Assembly (NCBI GenBank): GCA_963931435.1
Contig: OZ007012.1
Span: 2,108,001 to 2,172,000, forward strand
Reading direction: 5' to 3'
DNA: 64,000 nt
Origin: Coprousia sp963931435
GTDB taxonomy: Bacteria; Actinomycetota; Coriobacteriia; Coriobacteriales; Coriobacteriaceae
Both the position numbers and the translations under genes were made by a program. The notes under the pieces are model-generated. The model did no database searches, was not told the DNA's origin, and worked only from the letters and a program-made list of their open reading frames with translations. This document shows, one piece after another, positions 39,788 to 47,848 of the stretch. Position 1 is the first letter of the stretch; every line of letters starts with the position of its first letter.

Positions 39788-40060
39788 AGCACTCCCTCGC
39801 GGCGGCATGCGCCCGCCGTCCTTCATCGAGGCGCATCGCCTCAGCGGATCGAACACGCGCGACGCCGGAGCGCCGCACCGGATGGCACCCCATGCGCGCG
39901 TCCGATCGGGAGCACTCGCAGGGGCTACCGACTATGAGGTCGGGGTTTGGATTTCACCGCTCACCTTTCTTCGCAGCCCTGCGCGGGCGCGGCACCCTGG
40001 GCCCGCCCGCCGCCGCGGCGTCGCCGCGGCCCTGTCACTATACCACGCCCATAGGATGGA
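39788..40060 (-). promoter_or_regulatory. Leader region upstream of the Mg2+ transport genes, structured but unassigned
   Basis: 273 bases without a gene, transcribed towards the MgtE-like gene. On the minus strand it has AGGTGAGCGGTGAAATCC, then a hairpin CCGAC-CTCATA-GTCGG (39938-39953) inside a longer CCCC/GGGG-flanked stem. Several further GC-rich stems precede the start. A metal-sensing leader would make sense here, but the sequence matches neither the M-box consensus nor a known riboswitch well enough to name it. Confidence 0.35.
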
Positions 40061-41461
40061 TCAGGCGTCCGCGTCCGCGTCGTCCGACACCTCGGGCAGC
40101 ACGGCGCCCTCCGGTATGGTCACGCGCGAGAGGTCGATCGCACCGGAGAGGTCCTCGTCCGAGGCGACGAGCTCGGAGAGCGAGACGATCCGGTATCCGG
40201 CGGCTTGGAGCTGGTCGATGAGGGTGGGAAGCGCCTCCACCAGCTGCTCGCCCGTCGAATCGTTGTCGGTGAGCAGCACGATGTTGCCCGGCTGGACGCT
40301 TCCGGTCACGGTGCTCACCACCGTGTCCGCACCGGGCAGCAGCCAGTCGCCCGAGTCGACGTTCCACGAGACCACCGCGCTCACCAGATCCATGGCCTCG
40401 CTCCAGTTCTCCTCCGTGAATGAGGCGTAGGGCGCGCGCAGCAGCGCGGGACGCGTCCCGCAGGCCGCCTCTATCGCGTCGAACCCCTTGGTGATCTGCG
40501 AGCGCACCTCGTCGGAGGAGAGGTCGGAGAGATCGGTGTCGCTGTAGGTGTTGGAGCCCAGCTCGAACCCGGCCTCGGCGATGGCGCGCACGGCCGCGGG
40601 ATCGGCCTCCGCCGCATCGCCCGAGAGGAAGAACGTCGCGTCCACGCCCTTCTCGGCGAGGATGTCCACGATCTGCTCGGTGTAGGCACTCGGCCCCTCG
40701 TCGAAGGTGAGCGCGACGAGCTTCTCGTCATCCGCCGGAAGGACCGATACCTGGCGCACCACGCAATCCTGCGCCTGCTGCACCACGCCGCGATCCTGCG
40801 TCTTGCCGGACACCGCGCCCGTCCACACCTCCGAGCGCCCCGGAATCCCCCAGGTCTCCACGTAGCCCACGGCGCCCGTACCCTCGACGGTGAGCTTGGG
40901 GGCGATGGAGGTCGCCTGGACCTCGTGCTCCTCGTAGACGTCGACGCCGTCATCGATGGTCAGCTTCTCGCCGCCCTCCAGGCGGATCTCGCCCAGATCG
41001 TCCAGATCCACCGCCTTGCCGTCGAGCGTGACGGTGTAGCGGCTGCCCGCGCCGCGCTCCAGCACGCTGTCGTCCACCGCTAGGAGGTCGCCCGCCTCAT
41101 AGGTGTCGGCCAGGGAGTTGTCGTCGATGAACTGCTGGATGGTCGCGTTGATGCGCACGCTCGCGGGCTCATCGTTGAACGTGATCTCCACGCTGCGGTT
41201 CATGTACCAGATGACGCTCGCGATGAAGAACAGCAGCGCGCAGCCCACCGCGATGAACGCGTAGGGGCGCCGCGCGTTGCCGCCGCTGGCGCGATAACCC
41301 TGTCTCCGCCGGCCGAAGCCCTGCGAATGATGCAGGTAGGTAGCACCGGGGCGCCGCTGCTTCTGGGCGCGCGGGAGCTGGTAGCCCCCCTTGGGGCTGC
41401 GCTGCGGGCGCGCCCGGCGCCGAGGGCGCTTGGTTGAGTAGGAGGTGGTGTGGTTCTGCAA
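40061..41461 (-). CDS. Membrane-anchored polysaccharide deacetylase-fold protein lacking metal ligands
   Basis: 466 residues from a TTG at 41461 with GAGGAGG upstream. A highly basic cytosolic N-terminus (Arg/Lys-rich, 1-65), one transmembrane helix (~67-86, YAFIAVGCALLFFIASVIWY), an extracellular beta region (~90-235) and a NodB-like domain (~245-440). Motif 1 is TFDEGP (usually TFDDGP). Motif 2, normally H-x3-H, reads SNTYSD, so both zinc histidines are gone. Motif 3 is RAPYASF, motif 4 WNVDSGDW, and motif 5, normally LLHD, reads LLTDN without its His. It is probably a non-catalytic glycan-binding or regulatory relative. It is a single gene. Confidence 0.88.
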   Translation of the reverse strand: MQNHTTSYSTKRPRRRARPQRSPKGGYQLPRAQKQRRPGATYLHHSQGFGRRRQGYRASGGNARRPYAFIAVGCALLFFIASVIWYMNRSVEITFNDEPASVRINATIQQFIDDNSLADTYEAGDLLAVDDSVLERGAGSRYTVTLDGKAVDLDDLGEIRLEGGEKLTIDDGVDVYEEHEVQATSIAPKLTVEGTGAVGYVETWGIPGRSEVWTGAVSGKTQDRGVVQQAQDCVVRQVSVLPADDEKLVALTFDEGPSAYTEQIVDILAEKGVDATFFLSGDAAEADPAAVRAIAEAGFELGSNTYSDTDLSDLSSDEVRSQITKGFDAIEAACGTRPALLRAPYASFTEENWSEAMDLVSAVVSWNVDSGDWLLPGADTVVSTVTGSVQPGNIVLLTDNDSTGEQLVEALPTLIDQLQAAGYRIVSLSELVASDEDLSGAIDLSRVTIPEGAVLPEVSDDADADA

Positions 41462-41517
41462 TGGGTCTCCTCCTCGGATATGGAAGCGGGCGGCGTCCGG
41501 CGCCGCCCGCGGTCTCG

Positions 41518-42255
41518 TCAGCTTGAGGCCTTCTTGAATTCGTCCTTGAACGCCTTGAACATGCCCTTGGTGCGGCCGAGCTGGCGGCCCAGGGCGCGCG
41601 TTCCCTTCTCCACGGCAGGGGCGGCGTGATCGTCCAGCTTCTTGGCGCCCTGCTTGACCTTGGCCCCCACCACCACGCTGGCCTCGGCGGCCTTGGCGGC
41701 GGCTCCTCCCTCGGGCTCGAGCGCGGCGGCCGCGTCATCGACCACCATGCAGCCGTCGCGATACCCCTTGAGGTAGCCGGCGGGCATCTGGACATCGCCC
41801 AGCAGCATGCTGGAGGTGGCGCCGCGCGTGATGACGTAGTATTCCACCCGGCGCGTCTTGGGATCGAACGCCGCATCGGTGCAGTAACCGAGCTTCTCGC
41901 CCGAGACGCAGCGCACGTCCATACCCGTCCAAATGAGGCACCGATCGAGGTCGAACCCCAAGCGCGCGGCGGCCGCCTTGTCGAAGGACGCCTTGACATC
42001 GGCGACCACGAGCACGCCCTCGTAGGCGCTGAGCGCATCGTAGGCGACGAACCGGTCGGCGAGCTTCACCATCCCTGCGATCTCCGGCGGCGTGACCATG
42101 AAGCCCACGAGGCTCCTGCCATCCGGCGTGAAGACCGGGAAGTGCATCTTGCCCAGCTTCTTAGGATCGCGGGGCGTGCCGTCCTTGTTGGTGCGCTTGC
42201 CTGCCGGCAGCGCGCGGTAAACCTTCTGCCCGATGAAATCGCCGACGAGCATCAT
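41518..42255 (-). CDS. PRC-barrel domain protein
   Basis: 245 residues. Two PRC-barrel-like units are suggested: residues ~1-75 (GDFIGQKVYRALPAG, VFTPDGRSLVGFMVTPPE) and ~75-165 (VLVVADVKASF, CLIWTGMDVRCVSGEKLGYC, VEYYVITRG). After an Ala-rich linker the C-terminus is Lys-rich and helical (KVKQGAKKLDDHAAP, ending FKKASS). It starts at 42255, overlapping the stop of the YtxH-type gene in ATGATG, so the two are coupled. PRC barrels are adaptor modules; in this window a similar fold begins the MgtE-like protein. Precise role unknown. Confidence 0.72.
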   Translation of the reverse strand: MMLVGDFIGQKVYRALPAGKRTNKDGTPRDPKKLGKMHFPVFTPDGRSLVGFMVTPPEIAGMVKLADRFVAYDALSAYEGVLVVADVKASFDKAAAARLGFDLDRCLIWTGMDVRCVSGEKLGYCTDAAFDPKTRRVEYYVITRGATSSMLLGDVQMPAGYLKGYRDGCMVVDDAAAALEPEGGAAAKAAEASVVVGAKVKQGAKKLDDHAAPAVEKGTRALGRQLGRTKGMFKAFKDEFKKASS

Positions 42256-42632
42256 GCCTGGGCGGGAGCCTCGGGGGCGGCGCCATCGGCGACCTCGACC
42301 TCGACGTCGACGGCCGGGGTGACGTTGCCGGAGGAGACGGCCTGGTTCAGCGTCTCGCGCAGCTGGTCCATGCGCTCACGGGCCAGATCGACCTTGGCGC
42401 GCAGCTCATCGGTCTTGGCATCCACCATGGGACCGAAGTCGTTCATGGTCGTGCGCACGCGCACGGTTCCCTGCTCGTACATGTCGCGCGCGCTGTCCCA
42501 GGCGTCGTTGGCCATGTCGGCCGCCATCGCCCGCGTCTCAGCGCCGGAGCGCGGCGCGACCAGGATGCCGATGATGGTGCCGGCCGCCGCACCGAGAGCC
42601 GTGCCGACGACGAAACTGAAGGTCTTGCCCAT
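42252..42632 (-). CDS. YtxH-like membrane-associated protein
   Basis: 126 residues, ATG 42632 with TTGGAGGGG upstream. An N-terminal hydrophobic helix (SFVVGTALGAAAGTIIGILVAPRSG) followed by a long amphipathic helix (ETRAMAADMANDAWDSARDM, then VDAKTDELRAKVDLARERMD) is typical of YtxH-domain proteins. They are membrane-tethered general-stress type proteins of unknown mechanism. An acidic Val/Glu/Ala tail ends the chain. It is coupled to the downstream PRC-barrel gene by overlapping stop and start. Confidence 0.82.
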   Translation of the reverse strand: MGKTFSFVVGTALGAAAGTIIGILVAPRSGAETRAMAADMANDAWDSARDMYEQGTVRVRTTMNDFGPMVDAKTDELRAKVDLARERMDQLRETLNQAVSSGNVTPAVDVEVEVADGAAPEAPAQA

Positions 42633-42687
42633 GTCGATCCCCTCCAAGTTGGAATCAGCTATACGTGGCTACCCATTATAGGCGAAC

Positions 42688-43305
42688 TCAGGCCTCGCGC
42701 GCCGCAGCGCCGCCGAACACCGCTTGGTCCGCGTCGCCGTCCCCGGCCGCGGCGGAGGCGCCCTCCACGTCGATGGGGCCGGCGGACCCGTCCTCGGCGG
42801 GAGCCTCGGCGGCGGCGTCGACGTCCTCGCCCCGCAGGCCCAGGACCATGCGGCGCAGGCCCTCGACCGTCCCCGCGAAATCGGGTGCGGGCGCCTCGGG
42901 GTGCATGAACGCCCACTGCATCATGAACGCCGCCGAGGAGAGCGCGCCGATGGCGAGCGCGTCGTCGGGGCAGGAGAGCTCGATCTCGAATAGACGCGGA
43001 TCCTCGGCGACCCCGCGCGTCTTGCCGCACGAGATGTCGCCGGCGAGGCCCGTCTCGTTCATGATCTCGACCGTCAGGTGCTCCAGCAGGTGGGCCACCT
43101 CGGTGTCGCCCATGCAGTCCTGGAACTTCTCACCGGCGTCGCCCAGGCACACGTGCTGCGCGATGGCAGGAGCCAGGTAGTACACGCGCGCCGTGGCCTC
43201 GATGTCCTCCGCGGTGCGCACCGGGCACCCGGGGTTCACGAGCACGCGGGCGCGCAGCGTGTCCTCGCCCACGGTGATCTTCATGATGTTGAACAGGTCA
43301 GCCAT
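42688..43305 (-). CDS. Orphan protein resembling the N-terminal domain of cyanophycin synthetase
   Basis: 205 residues. The central segment HLLEHLTVEIMNETGLAGDI, then CGKTRG and a strand-rich LFEIELSCPDDALAIGALSSAAF, follow the layout of the CphA1 N-domain (EH.alelq..aG..v..GrTR....g.y.vv.ey....a...a). No ATP-grasp or Mur-ligase domain is present anywhere near it. The C-terminal ~55 residues are an Ala/Gly/Asp-rich tail. The assignment rests on motif order only. It lies on the minus strand downstream of the CorC-family gene with 53 bases between them. Confidence 0.5.
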   Translation of the reverse strand: MADLFNIMKITVGEDTLRARVLVNPGCPVRTAEDIEATARVYYLAPAIAQHVCLGDAGEKFQDCMGDTEVAHLLEHLTVEIMNETGLAGDISCGKTRGVAEDPRLFEIELSCPDDALAIGALSSAAFMMQWAFMHPEAPAPDFAGTVEGLRRMVLGLRGEDVDAAAEAPAEDGSAGPIDVEGASAAAGDGDADQAVFGGAAAREA

Positions 43306-43358
43306 AGCTCTCCGATCCATTCCGGCGGCAGTTCCCGCTATTCTAGCGCCTGGGGCGC

Positions 43359-44744
43359 CTAGGCGCGCGCCCCTTCGGACTTCTTGTCCGCGGGGGCGCC
43401 GTCCTCCGACGCGGCCGACGCGCCGGCTGCGCTCCCGTCCGACCCCGCTTGAGGCACCTCGGGGGCGATGACGCGGATGAGCGATATGCGCTGGCCGCGC
43501 ATCGACTGCACCTTGAACTTGTACCCCTCGACCTCGAATACCTCACCGATATCGGGCACGGAATCGCAGAAGTCCATGATCCAGCCGGCGATGGTCTCGT
43601 AGTCGTCGCTCTCCTCGATCGGCCAGCCCAGCTCGATGGCGTCGTCGCAGCTGAAACGGCCGTCCACCAGCCATTCGCGGCGCGAGAGACGCGTGAGGTA
43701 CTTGTTGTCGGGGTCGAACTCGTCCTCGATCTCGCCCACGACCTCCTCCACGATGTCCTCGATTGTGATGATGCCGGCCGTTCCGCCGTACTCGTCCACC
43801 ACCACGACCATCTGCTCGTGCGCCGTCTGCATCTCGGAGAGCAGCGGCAGGATGTCCTTGGTATCGGGCACGAACGTCGGATCGCGCAGCACCGGCGCCA
43901 CCGCGCCCTTGCCCTTGCTTGAGAGCGCGAGCTCGATGAGATCCTTGATGTGCGCGATGCCCACCACGTTGTCCGGATCCTCGTGGTAGACGGGCACGCG
44001 CGAGTAGCCGGTCCTGCGCATGACATCGAGCACCTGCTCGACGGTGTCGGTGTCCTCGGCCATGGTCACGTCCACACGCGGCACCATGACCTCGCGCGCC
44101 ACGGCGTCGCCCAGGTCGAAGATCTCGTGGATCATGCGCTTCTCCTCATCGCGCATGCCGTCCTGCTCGGAGACCATGTACTTGATCTCCTCCTCCGAGA
44201 CGTTCTGGCGGTCGTCGGCGCTCTTGATGCCCAGAAGCGCGCTCACGCCGTTCGCGCTCGCCTGCGTGAGCCACACGAGCGGCTTGGCGATCTTGCGGAA
44301 GCCCGAGATGGGGCCGGCGACGGATTTCGCCATGCCCTCGGCGTCGGAGAGCCCGATGCGCTTGGGCACGAGCTCGCCGATGACGATGGAGAGATACGAG
44401 ACGATGAGCGTGATGATGATGGGCGACGCCACGGGCGCCACGGCGGAGAGCGGCGCGATGCCGAACGACTCCACCCAGGCCGTGAGCGGCTCGGAGAGCG
44501 TGTTGGACGAGACGGTCGCGGAGAAGAAGCCCACGAGCGTGATGGCGACCTGGATGGTCGCGAGGAAGTTCGTCGAGTCGTTCGCGAGGTCGAGCGCGAG
44601 CGCGGCGCGGCGGTCGCCCTCCTCGGCGTCGTGCTCGAGGCTGGCGCGCTTGGCGGTGGTGAGCGCCATCTCGCTCATGGAGAAGAAGCCGTTCAGCAAC
44701 GTGAGAAGGAACGTCGCGACGATGGAAAAGACGATCATGCCCAT
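43359..44744 (-). CDS. CNNM/CorC-family membrane protein (DUF21 + CBS pair + CorC_HlyC)
   Basis: 461 residues. DUF21 membrane domain (~1-190) with LNGFFSMSEMALTTAKR and LATIQVAITLVGFFSATVSS and the ELVPKRIGL element, then two CBS domains (~215-340, MVPRVDVTMAEDTDTVEQVL, GYSRVPVYHEDPDNVVGIAH, VDEYGGTAGIITIEDIVEEV) and a CorC_HlyC transporter-associated domain (~355-435). An Ala/Ser/Lys tail follows. CNNM-type proteins are linked to Mg2+ and Co2+ export; this is the third magnesium-associated gene in 8 kb. AGGAGG lies ~15 bases before the ATG, a long spacing. No further genes appear between it and the YtxH/PRC cluster except the CphA-N-like gene. Confidence 0.92.
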   Translation of the reverse strand: MGMIVFSIVATFLLTLLNGFFSMSEMALTTAKRASLEHDAEEGDRRAALALDLANDSTNFLATIQVAITLVGFFSATVSSNTLSEPLTAWVESFGIAPLSAVAPVASPIIITLIVSYLSIVIGELVPKRIGLSDAEGMAKSVAGPISGFRKIAKPLVWLTQASANGVSALLGIKSADDRQNVSEEEIKYMVSEQDGMRDEEKRMIHEIFDLGDAVAREVMVPRVDVTMAEDTDTVEQVLDVMRRTGYSRVPVYHEDPDNVVGIAHIKDLIELALSSKGKGAVAPVLRDPTFVPDTKDILPLLSEMQTAHEQMVVVVDEYGGTAGIITIEDIVEEVVGEIEDEFDPDNKYLTRLSRREWLVDGRFSCDDAIELGWPIEESDDYETIAGWIMDFCDSVPDIGEVFEVEGYKFKVQSMRGQRISLIRVIAPEVPQAGSDGSAAGASAASEDGAPADKKSEGARA

Positions 44745-44928
44745 GGCTGTTAGATCAGACCTCCTAGACGAGGGCGGGAAATGGGGAAATCAAGGGTGGA
44801 TGGGGCCGCGCCCGAACGGGGCGCAGGCGGGTCCGGCTCGGCGCGCCTCCGCATCCGGCGGACCCGGTGCCGCCCGGGAATGAGCTCCGGCGGGCGCGGG
44901 AGCCCCGGAGGCGGGGCGCTCAAACAGG

Positions 44929-45921
44929 TCAGATCACGTAGAGGATCACCGCCATGTAGATGAAGATGCTGCCGGCGAGCACCCACAGGTGCCACACGCT
45001 GTGCATATAGCGGATCTTCTTCATGAGGTAGAACAGGGTGCCGATGGTGTAGCACAAACCGCCCACCACGAGCAGCGCGAGCGCCACCGGATCGAGGGCG
45101 GCGATGAGCTCGAACAGGCGGAACACCACGAGCCAGCCCATGGCGAGGTAGATGAGGATGGTCACCCAGCGCGGCTGGCGCTGGCGGCCGATGATCTCGA
45201 ACGAGATGCCCGCGAAGGCGAGCGCCCACACCACCACGAACATCGGAATGCCGCCCACATCAGCCAGCGTGATGAGGCAGAACGGCGTGTAGCTGCCGGC
45301 GATGAGCAGGTAGATGCTGCTGTGGTCGATGACGCGGAACACGCGCTTGGCGCGCGGCGCGGCGATGGCGTGGTAGAGGGTGGAGGCCAGGTACTCCAGG
45401 ATGAGCGTCGAGCCGAACACGATGGCCGAGGCAACGTGCGTGGGCGCGGCACCGCCCTGGACGGCCTTGACGATGAGCAGCACGAGCCCGGCGATGCCCA
45501 AGAGCACGCCGATGCCATGCGTGATCGAGTTGGCGATCTCCTCGCCGAGCGTGTAGAGCGGCGTCTCGCGCACCGGGGCGGGTGGCTCGGCGTCGAAGCC
45601 TGCCGTCTCGTCGACCTCCGGTGAGGCCGGGGCGTCGGCATCTGTCGCCTCGGCCGAGGGCACGTCATCCGCATGCGCGGGCTCGTCGGGCAGCGACGCC
45701 ATGAGCGCTTCCAGGTGCTCCAGGCTGGCGCGCGCACGGGCGAGATCGGCCTGCGCGGCGGCGCGGGCCTCGTGCCATTCGGTTGAGAAGCTGTCTTTAT
45801 CGCCTGGGGCGCCCTCGACGTCCCCGGCCGGCTGCGCACCGTCCCGCGCGCACGCCTCATGGGGCGCGTCGGCCGCGCCCGAGGTACTTCGGGGCAGAGA
45901 GCTGTCGCCTGATGCGGACAT
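44929..45921 (-). CDS. trhA: Hemolysin III / TrhA-family membrane protein with long acidic N-terminus
   Basis: 330 residues from ATG 45921; GGAGG lies 13 bases upstream, and a TTG at 45933 in frame is only one base from it, so either start is possible. Residues ~1-120 are Ala/Asp/Glu-rich with a coiled-coil-like stretch (ARAAAQADLARARASLEHLE); TrhA proteins usually lack this. The seven-helix PAQR-type domain (~125-330) has EEIANSITHGIGVLLGI, FGSTLILEYLASTLYHAI, VIDHSSIYLLIAGSYTPF and the C-terminal HSVWHLWVLAGS, with the conserved Ser/His/Asp/His residues that bind zinc. TrhA proteins influence membrane fluidity. It is monocistronic. Confidence 0.88.
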   Translation of the reverse strand: MSASGDSSLPRSTSGAADAPHEACARDGAQPAGDVEGAPGDKDSFSTEWHEARAAAQADLARARASLEHLEALMASLPDEPAHADDVPSAEATDADAPASPEVDETAGFDAEPPAPVRETPLYTLGEEIANSITHGIGVLLGIAGLVLLIVKAVQGGAAPTHVASAIVFGSTLILEYLASTLYHAIAAPRAKRVFRVIDHSSIYLLIAGSYTPFCLITLADVGGIPMFVVVWALAFAGISFEIIGRQRQPRWVTILIYLAMGWLVVFRLFELIAALDPVALALLVVGGLCYTIGTLFYLMKKIRYMHSVWHLWVLAGSIFIYMAVILYVI

Positions 45922-45956
45922 ATCGGTAGGCAATCCTCCAAAATAGACTGCTCATA

Positions 45957-45966
45957 ACTATAGCAG
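45957..45966 (-). promoter_or_regulatory. Extended -10 promoter of trhA
   Basis: On the minus strand TGCTATAGT gives a TGN-TATAGT extended -10 about 35 bases upstream of the trhA start, in a locally AT-rich patch. No good -35 is seen. Confidence 0.4.
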
Positions 45967-46080
45967 AGTTCGCCTATTCCGCATACGGCATATTACACGG
46001 TGGCGGGTTGGTGCGCAGGTCGCTGACGATTTGATCTCCACGATCGCATGCGGCCGCATCCCGCGCTCGATCACCAGCCA

Positions 46081-46149
46081 GACTTTGGGATTAGCACAGT
46101 CAATAGTTGGGGATTAGCACAAGTCTGACTTTAGGATCAGCACGGCGGA
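46081..46149 (+). repeat. Three tandem 23-bp imperfect repeats
   Basis: Units at 46081-46103, 46104-46126 and 46127-46149 share the core GGATTAGCAC (GGATCAGCAC in the third); units 1 and 3 both begin GACTT. The array is in the 361-base gap between trhA and the DUF362 gene, where no gene is supported. Evenly spaced cores of this type could be protein-binding sites or the relic of a terminal repeat of an insertion sequence. No transposase remnant is seen. Confidence 0.7.
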
Positions 46150-46294
46150 TGCGCCGACGAGCTCGGTGACGGGCAGCGCGGGCGCAAACGCGAACGGCGT
46201 CGAGAGGTCCGTGCCCCTCGACGCCGCTTCAGCGAATCGTCGGATTATGCGCGCGGTCGCCGCGTCAGCCAGCGCCCCGTCTCGGCACCTCGGC

Positions 46295-47500
46295 CTACTT
46301 GACCTCGATGAGCTCGTAGCTGCTCGTGCCGAGGCCGATCTTCTCGGCATGCTCAATCATGCTTCGCCAGTTGGTGTCGGGGTGAGTCAGGTTGAAGTGG
46401 TCGTGCTCGCAGCGCTCGGGAACTCCGCCTGCGGCCTCCAGCTTGGCGCGCATGTCGGTGAGCTCGGTGCCGGGCAGCTCCGGCGCGGCGAGGGCCATGT
46501 CGATGCACGCCTGGTCGATCGCCACCGGATCGAAGCTCGCGAACATGCCGAGGTCGCCCACGATGGGCGTGTCGTTCTCCCCGTGGCAGTCGCAGTTGGG
46601 CGAGATATCGATGGCGAGCGAGATGTGGAAGCTCGGGCGACCCTGCACGACGGCCTTGGTGTACTCGGCGATCTTGTAGTTGAGCACGTCCACCGCGGCG
46701 TCGTAGTCAGGCTCGATGGCGTCCTGGTTGCAGGCGCCGATGCAGCGGCCGCAACCCACGCAGCGGTCATGATCGATCGAGGCCACGTGCACCGTGCGCG
46801 TGGCGCCGTTCGCGAGCTCGCGCTCGCGCGTCCCCTCGAAGCCGATGGCGCCGTGCGCGCAGATGCGCTCGCAAGCTCGGCAGCCGATGCACTTCTCGGT
46901 GTGGACGCTCGGCTTGCCCGCGGCATGCTGTTCCATCTTGCCGGCACGGCTGCCGCCGCCCATGCCGAGATTCTTCATGCAGCCGCCGAAGCCCGCCTGC
47001 TCATGCCCCTTGAAGTGCGTGAGGCTGATCACGATGTCGGCGTCCATGAGGGCATGGCCGATCTTGGCCTCCTTCACGTACTCGCCGCCCTCGACCGGCA
47101 CGAGCACCTCATCGGTGCCCTTGAGGCCGTCGGCGATGATCACGTGGCAGCCCGTGGCATAGGGCGTGAAGCCGTTCTGGTAGGCGCAGTCGATGTGCTC
47201 GAGCGCGTTCTTGCGGCTGCCCACGTAGAGGGTGTTGCAGTCGGTGAGGAAGGGCTTGCCGCCGAGCTCCTTGACCACATCGGCCACGGCGCGGGCGTAG
47301 TTGGGGCGCAGAAAGCTCAGGTTGCCGAGCTCGCCGAAGTGGATCTTGATGGCCACGAACTTGTTCTCAAAATCGATCTGCTCGATGCCGGCGCGCTTGA
47401 TGAGGCGCTTGAGCTTGTCGAGCTGGCTCTCGCGCCCGTAGGTGCGCAGGTTGGTGAAATAGACCGGCGCCTTGGGCGCGGCTTCGGTGTTCTCCGCCAT
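46295..47500 (-). CDS. DUF362 family [4Fe-4S] protein
   Basis: 401 residues, ATG 47500 with AAGGGGAGGG upstream. DUF362 segments flank a central ferredoxin: N-terminal VAIKIHFGELGNLSFLRPNY and ALMDADIVISLTHFKGHEQA with GGCMKNLGMG; ferredoxin motifs CIGCRACERICAHGA (~205-219) and CVGCGRCIGACNQDAI (~242-257); then C-terminal DISPNCDCHGENDTPIVGDL and FDPVAIDQACIDM. Such proteins occur widely in anaerobes and probably pass electrons, but no reaction is established. It is a single gene, divergent from kup. Confidence 0.9.
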   Translation of the reverse strand: MAENTEAAPKAPVYFTNLRTYGRESQLDKLKRLIKRAGIEQIDFENKFVAIKIHFGELGNLSFLRPNYARAVADVVKELGGKPFLTDCNTLYVGSRKNALEHIDCAYQNGFTPYATGCHVIIADGLKGTDEVLVPVEGGEYVKEAKIGHALMDADIVISLTHFKGHEQAGFGGCMKNLGMGGGSRAGKMEQHAAGKPSVHTEKCIGCRACERICAHGAIGFEGTRERELANGATRTVHVASIDHDRCVGCGRCIGACNQDAIEPDYDAAVDVLNYKIAEYTKAVVQGRPSFHISLAIDISPNCDCHGENDTPIVGDLGMFASFDPVAIDQACIDMALAAPELPGTELTDMRAKLEAAGGVPERCEHDHFNLTHPDTNWRSMIEHAEKIGLGTSSYELIEVK

Positions 47501-47747
47501 GATATGGACCCTCCCCTTGGTCACTTTGGCAATTCCACGCGATGCCCGCACGCGCAGGGCCCAGCCGCATGGACCGGGCGCGCCCGCAAGGCGGCATCGT
47601 CGCTATCGGCATTATGGCCGATGTGCCAGCTATGCGAAAATACTTATTCTTGATGCTTCCCATGCATGGAGAGCATGTCTTTCGCCCCAAAGCCTCAACC
47701 GATCTTTTCCGCAGGCGGGGTTCGTGGCATCGCAACGAAGGGGGCGT

Positions 47748-47753
47748 TATAAT
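47748..47753 (+). promoter_or_regulatory. -10 element upstream of kup
   Basis: A perfect TATAAT (47748-47753) lies 95 bases before the kup start in the 348-base gap 47501-47848; the best -35 at 17 bases (TGGCAT) is poor. The leader between it and kup has no recognised c-di-AMP riboswitch. Nothing else is seen in the gap. Confidence 0.5.
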
Positions 47754-47848
47754 GAAGAGCTATCGAATCCGGCGCGATCCGCGCGCCGGCGCGGCTGCCG
47801 CAAGCCTCCGGCGCCGCGTTCCTACGGTTCGTTTGAGGAGCACACCCT

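Noticed and set aside
39788..40060. FMN, cobalamin or M-box riboswitch before the MgtE-like gene
   Set aside because: Short shared strings (GGTGAAATCC, AGGTGAG) are present, but the remaining conserved blocks of each class are missing or in the wrong order.
47501..47848. c-di-AMP (ydaO-type) riboswitch upstream of kup
   Set aside because: The leader after the TATAAT is only ~90 bases and lacks the conserved ydaO sequence blocks.
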